From the NCBI RefSeq assembly GCF_900109145.1, contig NZ_FNYY01000017.1, positions 35,337-99,336 on the forward strand: 64,000 nucleotides of DNA, written 5' to 3'. The notes below the pieces were generated by a model. It saw only the letters and a list, made by a program, of their open reading frames with translations, was not told the DNA's origin and did not search any database. A program made the position numbers and the translations under genes. Positions within the stretch are counted from its first letter, which is position 1; each line of letters starts with the position of its first letter. The DNA comes from Marinovum algicola. Lineage in GTDB: Bacteria > Pseudomonadota > Alphaproteobacteria > Rhodobacterales > Rhodobacteraceae. Positions 46,485 to 54,403 of this stretch are shown here, piece by piece.

Positions 46485-46499
46485 TTTGGTCTTACCAAA
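46485..46499. promoter_or_regulatory. PdhR/LldR/FadR-type GntR operator upstream of the mandelate-racemase-family gene
   Basis: TTTGGTCTTACCAAA has perfect 6-bp arms (TTTGGT / ACCAAA) with a 3-nt spacer, matching the TTGGT-N3-ACCAA pattern of FCD-type GntR operators. It lies 21 nt before the ATG at 46463 and overlaps the expected -10 region below a TTGACG (46513-46518, minus strand). A related half pair (TTACCA ... TGGTAA) extends to about 46555. No GntR gene is adjacent. Confidence 0.6.
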
Positions 46500-47355
46500 T
46501 AACGATACAAGGCGTCAATATCCGAATTTTCCTGCCAAGTCTGTATTTATGGTAAGTCCAGTTTCGGGGCTTTGGGGCCTAAAGCGACATGGGACAGGCC
46601 TGATGGCACTAGGTGCCTGCCATCGAAGGAACGGCCCCTGATCCACCCGGCCCGGGGCCGCAGCCCCCTGCCCCACCCATGGCCAGCGGCACGCAGCGCT
46701 TCGGGCAATCCCTCCGGGGCCTCTCCGAGCGGTCCGGGGCGGAGCCAAAGATCGTCTTTCGGCGCTCCTTCACGGCCGTCGAGGACGCCAGGCGCAGCCC
46801 GGCGCAAGTCCCATCGATCCCGATCGTCAGTTCGGCAAACCCGCCTTGTGCAGAAAATGTCCCAGTGACCGGGAATGTAGGCCCTGTCCGCGTGGGTTGG
46901 ACAGGAATTTCCAGCTGACAATGTCCGCGCGGGAGGGCGGTGTCAGGGACATTGCCAGGTTGATGATGGTACTTTGGATCGGATGGCGTTCTGAGATGAC
47001 CGATTATGCGTCCGGGCCGCGGCAGAAGGGCTTGCGTTTTCCGCGCGAGGTCTTCGCCTAGTACTACAGTTGCGGATGCTATGAACTTCTGGCTCAACCG
47101 TCTCAGGAGTGGGAGGGCTGGGTCATGTCAGTTTCGGCTTGGGCGGGCGAAGCAACATCTGCCATTCCCGGCTGGTGAACTGGAAGGCTTGATCGGAATG
47201 CACCGTGTTGGTCAGAAATAGATCGGTCTCATCCAGCGCGTCGAGCAGAGCGCCGGGAGACCACCTCGCCCCTCGGATTGCCATCCACCCGAGGTTCGGC
47301 TAAACGGTGCCCATTCCGGTCGCAGCCTACCCGGACACCAAAACAAGGGCCCAAC
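46500..47355. other. 856-bp gene-poor region between the TRAP operon and queC
   Basis: No intact gene was recognised. A 21-residue peptide (46996-47061, plus strand; RQKGLRFPREVFA) resembles the start of an IS6-family transposase but stops at once. A transposase-like fragment lies on the minus strand at 47122-47280. GGCAC-TAG-GTGCC near 46607 is a small inverted repeat. The composition is mixed and looks like decayed mobile DNA plus the queC leader. Confidence 0.45.
47122..47280 (-). pseudogene. Fragment of IS3-family transposase (OrfB, integrase core)
   Basis: The minus strand encodes GALLDALDETDLFLTN followed by TVHSDQAFQFTSREWQMLL, then a stop. The VHSDQ...FTSREW stretch matches the second catalytic Asp region of IS3-type OrfB, normally VHSDQGSQFTSREWQ. 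Upstream and downstream parts of the transposase are missing, and no terminal repeats were found. It is a remnant, not a functional element. Confidence 0.5.
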
Positions 47356-48057
47356 ATGAAAACTCTCGTCATCTGCTCGGGCGGACTCGATTCCGTGTCG
47401 CTCGCTCATATCACCGCCGATGAGCATCAACTCACCCGGCTGGTGTCCTTCGATTACGGCCAACGCCACCGCAAGGAGCTCGACTTCGCGGCCGCGGCGG
47501 CGCAGCGGCTCGGCGTTCCGCATCACCTGATGGACATGCGCGGGATCGGTGCCGCGCTCTCCGGATCGGCGCTGACCGACGACATCGATGTGCCTGACGG
47601 CCATTACGCCGAGGACACGATGCGCATCACCGTCGTGCCGAACCGCAACGCCATCATGCTGGCGATCGGTTTCGGAGTTGCCGCCGCCAACTGCGATGAG
47701 GCTGTTGCGACCGCCGTGCATGGCGGCGATCACTTCATATATCCCGATTGCCGCCCTGGTTTCGCCCGCGCCTTCGACGCCATGCAGCAGGCTGCGCTCG
47801 ACGGCTATGCCGAGGTGCACCTCCACACGCCCTTCGTCGAACGCAGCAAGGCCGACATCGTGCGCGAGGGCGCCCGCCACGGCACGCCCTTCGCCGAGAC
47901 CTGGTCGTGTTATAAGGGCGGCGCGCTGCATTGCGGCCGCTGCGGCACCTGCGTCGAGCGCCGCGAGGCGTTTCACATCGCCGGAGTTCCGGACCCTACC
48001 GCCTATGCCGATCCCGAGTATTGGGCGACGGCAATTGCCGAGCGGGAGGCCACCTGA
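47356..48057 (+). CDS. queC: 7-cyano-7-deazaguanine synthase QueC
   Basis: This 233-aa enzyme converts 7-carboxy-7-deazaguanine to preQ0 using ATP and ammonia. The ATP-pyrophosphatase loop CSGGLDSVS (residues 7-15) and the C-terminal zinc motif CYKGGALHCGRCGTC are intact. The ATG at 47356 begins the domain. It is the first gene of queC-D-E-F and its stop overlaps queD by one base (TGATG). Cytoplasmic. The product feeds queuosine tRNA modification or, in some bacteria, DNA deazaguanine modification; no tgtA/dpd genes are seen here. Confidence 0.95.
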   Translation: MKTLVICSGGLDSVSLAHITADEHQLTRLVSFDYGQRHRKELDFAAAAAQRLGVPHHLMDMRGIGAALSGSALTDDIDVPDGHYAEDTMRITVVPNRNAIMLAIGFGVAAANCDEAVATAVHGGDHFIYPDCRPGFARAFDAMQQAALDGYAEVHLHTPFVERSKADIVREGARHGTPFAETWSCYKGGALHCGRCGTCVERREAFHIAGVPDPTAYADPEYWATAIAEREAT

Positions 48058-48410
48058 TGTTCCGCATCCGCAAGGAATTCCACTTCTCCGCCTCGCACCA
48101 GCTTTCGCATCTGCCGCCCGACCACCAATGCGCGCGGCTGCACGGGCACAACTATGTCGTCGTGGTGGAACTGGCCGCCGAAACGCTGAATGACGACGGT
48201 TTCGTGCGCGACTACCACGATCTGAAACCGCTCAAGAGCTATATCGACGATCAATTCGACCATCGCCATCTGAATGACATTTTCGATGTGCCCTCCACCG
48301 CCGAGCACATGGCCCGCCATTTTTACGACTGGTGTGCCGCGCGTTGGCCCGAGACCAGCGCCGTGATGATCAGCGAGACGCCGAAGACCTGGGCAGAGTA
48401 CCGGCCATGA
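48057..48410 (+). CDS. queD: 6-carboxy-5,6,7,8-tetrahydropterin synthase QueD
   Basis: This 117-aa protein is a PTPS-type enzyme that makes 6-carboxytetrahydropterin from dihydroneopterin triphosphate. It has the zinc histidines in FSASHQL and LHGHNY, the catalytic Cys in HQCARLHGH, and the acid/base DHRHLND. The start at 48057 overlaps the queC stop, and the stop overlaps the queE start by 4 nt. Length is typical for QueD. Confidence 0.94.
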   Translation: MFRIRKEFHFSASHQLSHLPPDHQCARLHGHNYVVVVELAAETLNDDGFVRDYHDLKPLKSYIDDQFDHRHLNDIFDVPSTAEHMARHFYDWCAARWPETSAVMISETPKTWAEYRP

Positions 48411-49114
48411 CCCTGCGCATCGCCGAGATATTCGGGCCGACGATCCAGGGCGAGGGCGCATTGATCGGTGAGCCCACGGTTTTTATCCGCGCCGGGGGCT
48501 GCGACTACAGGTGCAGCTGGTGCGACAGCCTGCATGCCGTTGAAAGCCGGTATCGCCATACTTGGGCGCCGTTGAGCGACGTGGAAATCTGGGACGAGGT
48601 GCTGCGTTTGTCGAACGGCCAGCCGTTGACGGTCTCGATCAGCGGCGGCAATCCGGCGATCCAGGATTTCGCTCCGGTGATCGCGCGGGGACGTGCGGCG
48701 GGGTATCGCTTCGCCTGCGAGACACAAGGTTCCTTGGCCAGAGATTGGTTTGCGGAGCTCGACACGCTGGTTCTGTCGCCGAAACCGCCCTCGAGCGGCG
48801 AAACGGTGGACTGGGATGCCTTCGATGGCTGTGTCTCCGCCGGCAAGCCGGCGCGGCAGTCGGTGATGAAGATCGTCGTCTTCGACGAGACCGATTACCA
48901 ATGGGCCAAAGCCGCCCATGCCCGCCACCCGGACCTGCCGCTCTACCTCCAGCCGGGCAACGCCGAGGTCGACCCCGACACGCCGGTCGACCTGCGGGCC
49001 CTGGCCGCCCGGCTGGAATGGCTGACCGACACCGCGATGGCCGACGGCTGGTTCGCCCCCCGCATCCTGCCGCAGCTTCATGTCCTGATCTGGGGCAACA
49101 AGCGCGGCGTCTGA
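48407..49114 (+). CDS. queE: 7-carboxy-7-deazaguanine synthase QueE (radical SAM)
   Basis: This 235-aa radical-SAM enzyme contracts carboxytetrahydropterin to 7-carboxy-7-deazaguanine. The cluster motif CDYRCSWCD (residues about 32-40) has the CxxxCxxC spacing. It also has the substrate-contact opening [15 protein letters not shown] and the SAM-binding SISGGNPAI. It overlaps queD by 4 nt. Confidence 0.94.
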   Translation: MTLRIAEIFGPTIQGEGALIGEPTVFIRAGGCDYRCSWCDSLHAVESRYRHTWAPLSDVEIWDEVLRLSNGQPLTVSISGGNPAIQDFAPVIARGRAAGYRFACETQGSLARDWFAELDTLVLSPKPPSSGETVDWDAFDGCVSAGKPARQSVMKIVVFDETDYQWAKAAHARHPDLPLYLQPGNAEVDPDTPVDLRALAARLEWLTDTAMADGWFAPRILPQLHVLIWGNKRGV

Positions 49115-49129
49115 CCTTAAGGAGCCCCC

Positions 49130-49594
49130 ATGTCCGAAAATATCTACAGCGATCTCAAGCAGCTTGGCGGCGAAACCCGCATTCCCGCCAGCCCGGAAGA
49201 GGCTGAACTGGAGCGTGTGCCCAACCCACAGGCCGACGTGGCCTATAATGTGCGCTTCACAGCGCCGGAATTCACCTCGCTCTGCCCGATGACCGGACAG
49301 CCGGATTTTGCCCACCTGGTGATCGACTACGTACCCGGCGCCTGGCTGGTGGAATCGAAATCGCTGAAACTGTTCCTGACCTCCTTTCGAAATCATGGTG
49401 CGTTTCACGAGGATTGCACGATCTCTATCGCGCGCCGCCTGGTCGATTTCCTCGAACCGCAATGGCTGCGGATCGGCGGCTACTGGTATCCGCGCGGCGG
49501 CATTCCGATCGACGTGTTCTGGCAGACCGCCCCGCGTCCCGAGGGCCTCTGGCTGCCCGATCAAGGCGTGCCGCCCTATCGCGGCCGGGGTTGA
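49130..49594 (+). CDS. queF: NADPH-dependent 7-cyano-7-deazaguanine reductase QueF
   Basis: This 154-aa single-domain (YkvM-type) QueF reduces preQ0 to preQ1. The thioimide-forming Cys lies in [12 protein letters not shown] and the QueF motif [21 protein letters not shown] is complete. The presence of QueF indicates queuosine synthesis rather than archaeosine or DNA modification only. The ribosome-binding site AAGGAG lies 9 nt before the ATG. It ends the que operon, followed by two hairpins. Confidence 0.95.
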   Translation: MSENIYSDLKQLGGETRIPASPEEAELERVPNPQADVAYNVRFTAPEFTSLCPMTGQPDFAHLVIDYVPGAWLVESKSLKLFLTSFRNHGAFHEDCTISIARRLVDFLEPQWLRIGGYWYPRGGIPIDVFWQTAPRPEGLWLPDQGVPPYRGRG

Positions 49595-49617
49595 AAAGCA
49601 GAGCAAGCGTTTCGGGA

Positions 49618-49669
49618 CTGCCAGGTTGGCAGCCGCTACTCCCCGACAATTGTCAAATGGGGGAGTAGC
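49618..49669 (+). terminator. Tandem hairpins after queF
   Basis: The first hairpin is CTGCCA-GGT-TGGCAG (49618-49632). The second has a perfect 10-bp stem GCTACTCCCC / GGGGAGTAGC (49635-49644 / 49660-49669), whose loop holds the palindrome GACAATTGTC (49645-49654). An A-rich stretch follows rather than a T-run. They probably end the que transcript or separate it from the riboswitch leader; the inner palindrome could also bind a protein. Confidence 0.5.
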
Positions 49670-49784
49670 ACGCAAAAAGGCATTCAAAAACAGTGATTTA
49701 AAATGGCGCGCCTTTGCAGGCAGGTGATTGAATTCGCCACCGGAATAATCCGGCTTGACAAACCAGGTTGTGAAGAAGAACTTC

Positions 49785-49982
49785 CGGCGCGAACGGTTCC
49801 CAATCGGGATGAAAAGGGAACCCGGTGCCAAGCCTTCTGGCTTGAACTCCGGGACTGCCCCCGCAACTGTAGGCGGCCGTTTCGACCCATTCGCCCGTCG
49901 GGCGATGCCACTGTGTCACAGAACGGGCACGGGAAGGCGGGTTGGAACGATGGCCGCGAGTCAGGAGACCTGCCGTTCCGGC
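49785..49982 (+). ncRNA. Cobalamin (B12) riboswitch
   Basis: The conserved blocks occur in order: ATGAAAAGGGAACCCGGTG (about 49809-49834), CCCCGCAACTGT (49859-49870), GCCACTGT (49917-49924), ACGGGAAGGC (49929-49938) and the B12-box-like AGTCAGGAGACCTGCC (49959-49974). The ends can pair (GAACGG near 49791 with CCGTTC near 49973-49978) as P1. It controls the btuF-C-D-type operon that starts 64 nt downstream, repressing when adenosylcobalamin or a related corrinoid is bound. Confidence 0.93.
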
Positions 49983-50016
49983 CTGCGATGGAGCAGAGCC
50001 GAAATTTCAATGCGCA

Positions 50017-50033
50017 CCGGACGGGGTGTCCGG
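50017..50033 (+). promoter_or_regulatory. Possible riboswitch expression-platform hairpin before btuF
   Basis: CCGGAC-GGGGT-GTCCGG forms a 6-bp stem immediately before the AAAAGGAG ribosome-binding site of the binding-protein gene. It could mask translation when the riboswitch is ligand-bound. There is no T-run, which favours translational over transcriptional control. Confidence 0.45.
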
Positions 50034-50046
50034 AAAAGGAGCGTCA

Positions 50047-51090
50047 ATGATCCAAATAGCTCGCGGCCGCGGTCGTATCCTCTGTGTGCTTGCAACTGCC
50101 ATTCTCGCATCAACTGCCTTGCGGGTTCAGGCCCAGGCAACCACCTATCCTCTTGAAATCCGCAACTGCCAGAGGGACTTGATCCTGGATGCAGTTCCGG
50201 AGCGCGTGGTGGCGATCGGACAGGGCACAACCGAAATCCTGCTCTCGCTCGGCCTGGCCGACAAGATCGTCGGTAGCGCAATCTGGCTGGCGCCTTTGCC
50301 AGAGGAATTGGCCGAGCAGGGCCAAGCCTTGCCGCGGCTGGCGGATAACTCGCCCAGTTTCGAAGCGGTGCTGGACACCCGCCCCGATTTCGTCGCGAGT
50401 CAGTGGATCAACGACATCGCTCCCGAACAGGCGCGGGTCGGCACCTTTTCCCAGTTCGGAGATTTCGGCATTGCCACCTATGTGTCGCCGGCCGAATGCG
50501 CCAAAAGCGATTTCAGCACCGGCAGCGGTGACGGAGCCCGGTCTCAGGCCTGGTCCATGGACCTACTATCCCGCGAGATTGCTGAGCTTGCCGGCATTTT
50601 CGATGTGTCGGGCGCCGGTGCGGCTCTGATCGAACGCAACGCGGCGCGGATCGAAACCGCAAAGGCACATGTACGCGGGCTGCAAGCACGCGACGTTTCG
50701 GTTCTCTTCTGGTTTTCCTCACCGCAGACCGAGGGAGAAGCCTATGTGGCCGGCCGTTACGGGGCCCCGGCTTGGATCTCGGATGTCGTCGGGGTTCGCA
50801 ATGTCATCACCTCGGAAGAAGAATGGCCGCTGGTGGGATGGGAAACAATTTCGGGCCTCGACCCGGATGTAATCGTGCTGGGAAAGATGGATCGGCGCCG
50901 TCTGCCGGCCGATGACGTCGCCGCCAAGCGCGCGTTCCTGCAAAGCGATCCTGTGGCCAGTCAGCTGAGCGCAGTGCGCAATGGCCGGTTGATTGAAATG
51001 GACGCTCAGTCGATGAACCCGACTCTGCGAGCGGTAGATGGGGTCGAAACGCTTGCCGCCGGCCTACGAGCCTTCGGCCAAGCACGGTGA
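50047..51090 (+). CDS. btuF: Periplasmic corrinoid-type ABC transporter binding protein (BtuF/FepB family)
   Basis: This 347-aa exported protein has a signal peptide (residues about 1-30, ending VQAQA) and two-lobed Peripla_BP_2 features (ERVVAIGQGTTEILLSLGL, LDTRPDFVASQWIND, ISGLDPDVIVLGK). The upstream cobalamin riboswitch makes vitamin B12 or a precursor corrinoid the most likely ligand, although this fold also binds iron chelates. The start at 50047 fits the signal peptide. It begins a three-gene operon, overlapping the permease by 4 nt (GTGA). Confidence 0.88.
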   Translation: MIQIARGRGRILCVLATAILASTALRVQAQATTYPLEIRNCQRDLILDAVPERVVAIGQGTTEILLSLGLADKIVGSAIWLAPLPEELAEQGQALPRLADNSPSFEAVLDTRPDFVASQWINDIAPEQARVGTFSQFGDFGIATYVSPAECAKSDFSTGSGDGARSQAWSMDLLSREIAELAGIFDVSGAGAALIERNAARIETAKAHVRGLQARDVSVLFWFSSPQTEGEAYVAGRYGAPAWISDVVGVRNVITSEEEWPLVGWETISGLDPDVIVLGKMDRRRLPADDVAAKRAFLQSDPVASQLSAVRNGRLIEMDAQSMNPTLRAVDGVETLAAGLRAFGQAR

Positions 51091-52133
51091 TCGCCGAGGC
51101 GCGCCCCGCGCCCAGGTCGCGCAGGATGGCCCTTGGGCCGTTTTTGCTGCTCTCGGCCGTGGCTCTGGTCCTTGCTACGGCGGGGGCCATTTTGCTGGGC
51201 GAGATTGCGGTAACGCCCCGTGACGTGACCCGAACGCTGGCCAACCGTATTCTGGGCTTGGATCTGGAAGTCGATCCGATCCGGGAAGGCATCATCTGGC
51301 ACTACCGTCTCAGCCGTGCCGCCGTTGCGATCTGTGTCGGCGCGGCTCTGGCGGTTTGTGGCACCGTTCTTCAGGCTCTATTGCGCAATCCGCTGGCCGA
51401 ACCATATTTGCTTGGTATTTCGGCAGGGGCATCGACCGGCGCGGTCACGGTGATTGTTCTGGCGCTCGGCGCGGGGGCGCTGTCCGTCTCCGCAGGTGCC
51501 TTTGTGGGCGCGACGGTGGCCATTCTCTTCGTCGCAATCCTGGTGCGTGAAACCGGTGGCGGGACCGAGCGCATTATACTCGCGGGTATTGCGGGTTCGC
51601 AGCTCTTCAATGCGGTAACTTCCTTCATCGTCACGTCTTCGGCCAATGCCGAACAGACGCAAGGGATCCTGTTCTGGCTTTTGGGAAGCCTTGGCAGCAT
51701 CCGTTGGCCGGATGCCTGGCTTTCCTTCCCGATCATGGTCATTGGCTTGGCCATCTGTCTCTACCGTTCCCGGGCGCTTGATGCCTTCGCCTTCGGCGAG
51801 GACGCCGCTGCTTCGCTGGGCGTGGACGTCGCGCGCGTTCGCCTTGAACTCTTTGCGGTCACCGCATTTCTGACCGCGACGGTGGTCAGCATGGTGGGTG
51901 CTGTCGGCTTTGTCGGGCTGGTCATTCCCCATGCGACTCGTTTTCTGGTCGGCCCTGCACATGGCCGCCTGATACTGGCTTCAGCCTTGGCTGGAGGAGT
52001 CTTCATGGTCGCGGCGGACGTGTTGTCTCGCATCGTTTTGCCGGGACAGGTGCTGCCCATTGGTGTCATCACTGCGCTGTTTGGTGCTCCGGCCTTTGCT
52101 GCTATCCTTTGGCAGTCTCGGAGGGGGAGATGA
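51087..52133 (+). CDS. btuC: Corrinoid-type ABC transporter permease (BtuC/FecCD family)
   Basis: This 348-aa membrane protein has about ten hydrophobic spans and the FecCD/BtuC signature segment CGTVLQALLRNPLAEPYLLG followed by ISAGASTGAV. It also has the cytoplasmic loop SLGVDVARVRLELFAVTAF that contacts the ATPase. The frame starts at GTG 51087, overlapping the previous stop. An ATG at 51126 is an alternative. It is the channel of the riboswitch-controlled importer. Confidence 0.87.
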   Translation: MIAEARPAPRSRRMALGPFLLLSAVALVLATAGAILLGEIAVTPRDVTRTLANRILGLDLEVDPIREGIIWHYRLSRAAVAICVGAALAVCGTVLQALLRNPLAEPYLLGISAGASTGAVTVIVLALGAGALSVSAGAFVGATVAILFVAILVRETGGGTERIILAGIAGSQLFNAVTSFIVTSSANAEQTQGILFWLLGSLGSIRWPDAWLSFPIMVIGLAICLYRSRALDAFAFGEDAAASLGVDVARVRLELFAVTAFLTATVVSMVGAVGFVGLVIPHATRFLVGPAHGRLILASALAGGVFMVAADVLSRIVLPGQVLPIGVITALFGAPAFAAILWQSRRGR

Positions 52134-52882
52134 CGCTCAGGGCGGAAGATGTGTCTTGGGCGGCCGGAGGCGCCCCGATTGTGCGTGGGGTTACAATGCG
52201 ACTGCCCGAACAAGGTGTTCTCGGACTTGTCGGGCCGAACGGATCGGGTAAATCCAGTCTTCTGCGGCTACTCGCAGGATTGCGCCGAGGGACGGGAGGC
52301 GCGATCTATTTGGAGGATCGCCCCATCGAGAGCCTCCGTCGCAAAGAGATTGCCCGCCGCCTTGCCCATGTCGAGCAGCAGTCGGACATTGACATCTCCT
52401 TGACTGCGCGCGAGGTGGTCGCGCTCGGGCGCCTTCCCTTGCGAGGCGCCTGGAACGGCTGGTCAACTCGTGACGAAGATGCCGTGGCCTCGGCGTTGCA
52501 GCGCACGGACATGATCGACCGTGCCGCCCAGCCATGGTCCACGCTGTCCGGCGGCGAGCGACAGCGAATCCTGATTGCGCGGGCCTTGGCACAAGAGCCG
52601 CAGGAACTTCTGCTCGACGAACCGACAAACCATCTGGATATCCGCCATCAGCTGGACCTCATGCGCCTCCTTGGCAACTTAGGCACCCGCATCGTCGTTG
52701 CCCTGCATGACCTCAATCAGGCGGCCGCCTTTTGCGACGAAATCGCTGTCATGCATCACGGTCAGCTTGTCAAACAAGGCGCGCCAGAGGACGTGCTGGA
52801 TGAAGAGCTGATCCGCAAAGTTTTCGCGGTGGAGGCAACAATAAGCCATGTGGGGTGTGGACTGCGGGTCGCATTCTTTTGA
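52130..52882 (+). CDS. btuD: Corrinoid-type ABC transporter ATPase (BtuD/FecE family)
   Basis: This 250-aa ATPase has Walker A GPNGSGKSS, signature LSGGERQRIL and Walker B LLLDEPTNHLD, with the ALHDLNQAAAFCD switch region, the BtuD/FecE pattern. The start at 52130 overlaps the permease stop (ATGA) and is preceded by GGAGGGGG. It is the last gene of the riboswitch operon, with decayed recombinase sequence beyond it. Confidence 0.89.
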   Translation: MTLRAEDVSWAAGGAPIVRGVTMRLPEQGVLGLVGPNGSGKSSLLRLLAGLRRGTGGAIYLEDRPIESLRRKEIARRLAHVEQQSDIDISLTAREVVALGRLPLRGAWNGWSTRDEDAVASALQRTDMIDRAAQPWSTLSGGERQRILIARALAQEPQELLLDEPTNHLDIRHQLDLMRLLGNLGTRIVVALHDLNQAAAFCDEIAVMHHGQLVKQGAPEDVLDEELIRKVFAVEATISHVGCGLRVAFF

Positions 52883-53391
52883 TCTTACGCAAAGGTGAAG
52901 TTCGCCGCAGCCTACCCCCACACAGCCTCGAGGCGATACCCTGCTCTTCTTTGCCCACGGGGTCGGTATAGATCGCCGTCATGGTAAGCTGCGCGTGGCC
53001 CATCCATTTCTGCACGATGTGCTACGAAACGCCGTTCACCGTGGCATTGTTTCCGAAGCCCTGACGCAGACGCTTCGGCTGCGATGCGGCGCATCAGGAA
53101 TGTCAGCCTCGATCAACGCGTCCTTGACGTTGAGCTATTCCGCACATGAGCGCCGCCTATGACGTTGCATTCGTGCAGGTGTGCACACATGGCTGATTAG
53201 ATTCAGTTGTAACTGGTGCCACCCCCGTAAGAGGCTATTGGAGTTTCGCCCGAGCATAGTCCCGAAGGCGTTCAATTCCTCGGTAACGAATAGTGCACGA
53301 GCAGGTTTGAGATACCATATTTACAAAGCAACTTGGAGCTGGGGTCGTAGCTTTCATGTTCTCCGCCCCAGCAAGGGGAAGGAGAAATACC
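52883..53391. other. Gene-poor region after the btu-type operon
   Basis: The left half (about 52905-53140) is a decayed tyrosine recombinase on the minus strand. In 53141-53391 no gene, strong repeat or terminator was recognised apart from the leader of the small exported protein. Composition is visibly more AT-rich than the flanking operons. Confidence 0.5.
52905..53140 (-). pseudogene. Remnant of a tyrosine recombinase / phage-type integrase (C-terminal part)
   Basis: In minus-strand translation the stretch ALIEADIPDAPH is followed, after a frameshift, by KRLRQGFGNNATVNGVS, an in-frame stop, and then VQKWMGHAQLTMTAIY with TDPVGKEEQGIASRL. The GH and terminal IY positions correspond to catalytic His and Tyr of the integrase active site. 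The N-terminal part is absent and at least one frameshift and one stop are present, so it is inactive. It marks the right border of the que-btu segment. Confidence 0.75.
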
Positions 53392-53709
53392 ATGTGGAAG
53401 CGTTTGATCAGCCTGAGCCTGACCTTTGGACTGGCAGCTCTTGGCCCCCCCGCCTCCGCTCAGATGACCTGCGGGTCTCGCGAGACCATCCGGGGCACGC
53501 TGGAAACTGTCTACCAAGAAAGCTTGGTTGGCCGCGGCCTTCAGTCCTCCACGCGTATGGTCGAAGTCTGGCGCGCCAGCGAGCAAGGCAATTGGACAAT
53601 TCTCGTCGTGACCCCCGAAGGGCTGACCTGCATTGTGGCGAGCGGTGTGGCCTGGAGCGACGCGACGCCCAAGCCGCTTGGCGTGGAAAGCCAGTATCGG
53701 CCTGGATAA
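53392..53709 (+). CDS. Small exported protein of unknown function
   Basis: This 105-aa protein has a clear signal peptide (WKRLISLSLTFGLAALGPPA, cleaved near ASAQ) and a mature part of about 80 residues with two cysteines (MTCGSRE, LTCIVAS) that could form a disulfide. A GGAGAAATACC ribosome-binding site precedes the ATG at 53392. I do not recognise the family. The mature part (TRMVEVWRASEQGNWTILVV) suggests a small beta-rich periplasmic protein. A likely terminator follows. Confidence 0.65.
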   Translation: MWKRLISLSLTFGLAALGPPASAQMTCGSRETIRGTLETVYQESLVGRGLQSSTRMVEVWRASEQGNWTILVVTPEGLTCIVASGVAWSDATPKPLGVESQYRPG

Positions 53710-53726
53710 GGCTTGGGGGTGATATA

Positions 53727-53751
53727 GGGCCGGTGGGACGGCCCGCGTTTT
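53727..53751 (+). terminator. Terminator after the small exported protein gene
   Basis: GGGCCG-N6-CGGCCC (53727-53744) is followed by GCGTTTT. A second hairpin, GGGTGC-N8-GCACCC (53754-53773), follows at once. The pair could serve both the plus-strand gene and the convergent DUF1127 gene. Confidence 0.55.
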
Positions 53752-53790
53752 CGGGGTGCACCTTTGGGCACCCTCGTGAAATCTCCGGGA

Positions 53791-54009
53791 TCAGACCGCC
53801 TTGTTGGCGACGTCCTGCGCCAAGGCGCGGATGTCGCGGCGCGCGATTCCGATATCGGTCAGGTCGCGGTCGTCGAGCGCGTTCAGCTCGTTGTAGGTCC
53901 GGTCGAAAATTGCGCGCTTGGCGCGGGCGGTTTTCCAGGTCTCGGCCGCGCGGTGCAGCGTGGCCGACAGATTGGATCGGGCGTGGGTATTGGACAGTGC
54001 GTATGCCAT
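53791..54009 (-). CDS. DUF1127-domain small protein
   Basis: This 72-aa protein ends with the DUF1127 motif TYNELNALDDRDLTDIGIARRDI. Such arginine-rich short proteins are common in alphaproteobacteria, and some affect RNA turnover and phosphate or carbon responses. The ATG at 54009 is preceded by AAAGGA. It is monocistronic and divergent from the LacI-type regulator. Confidence 0.85.
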   Translation of the reverse strand: MAYALSNTHARSNLSATLHRAAETWKTARAKRAIFDRTYNELNALDDRDLTDIGIARRDIRALAQDVANKAV

Positions 54010-54403
54010 GTTCAGCGTCCTTTGATGTGTCGGGCGTATTCCCCGGTGAGGTTTTGTTTCCTCAGTGACACTCAGATAATGGCGAATGATTGCGCTAACA
54101 ACGCGCAGTTTCCGCCATGCCGCCATGCATGTACTGCAATGCGGCATGGGTGGGGCGGGTCCGATCCTGGCGCCCGGACCGTGCGGTCAACACCCGCAGC
54201 GTCAGATCGCGACGTCAGATTTTTCCCGGGTTCCTGGGCTGTGACGGTCGATGCGGCCAGAGACACAGACAAAGACCCTGGCGCAGCTACGCCGCGTGAC
54301 CAAGGTTCAGGACGCGCCGGCGGATTATGCGAAGACCGTCAGCGATGGCGTCCCGGCTCACTTTGACAACATAAGACAATTGCACCCGCAGACGCGAGTG
54401 CCT
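54010..54403. other. Intergenic region between DUF1127 gene and lacI-type gene
   Basis: No gene recognised. It contains a hairpin ATGCCGC / GCGGCAT (54117-54123 / 54141-54147) and TTGACA (54363-54368), a possible -35 element for the regulator gene. Open frames here have no family features. Confidence 0.4.

Noticed and set aside
47281..47355. PreQ1 riboswitch before queC
   Set aside because: GAGGTTC and a following loop-like stretch were noted at about 47292, but the matching CCTC strand and the A-rich AAAACTAA tail are missing. A covariance search would decide.
47212..47976. A 254-codon minus-strand frame opposite queC
   Set aside because: queC has its full ATP and zinc motifs on the plus strand; the opposite frame shows none.
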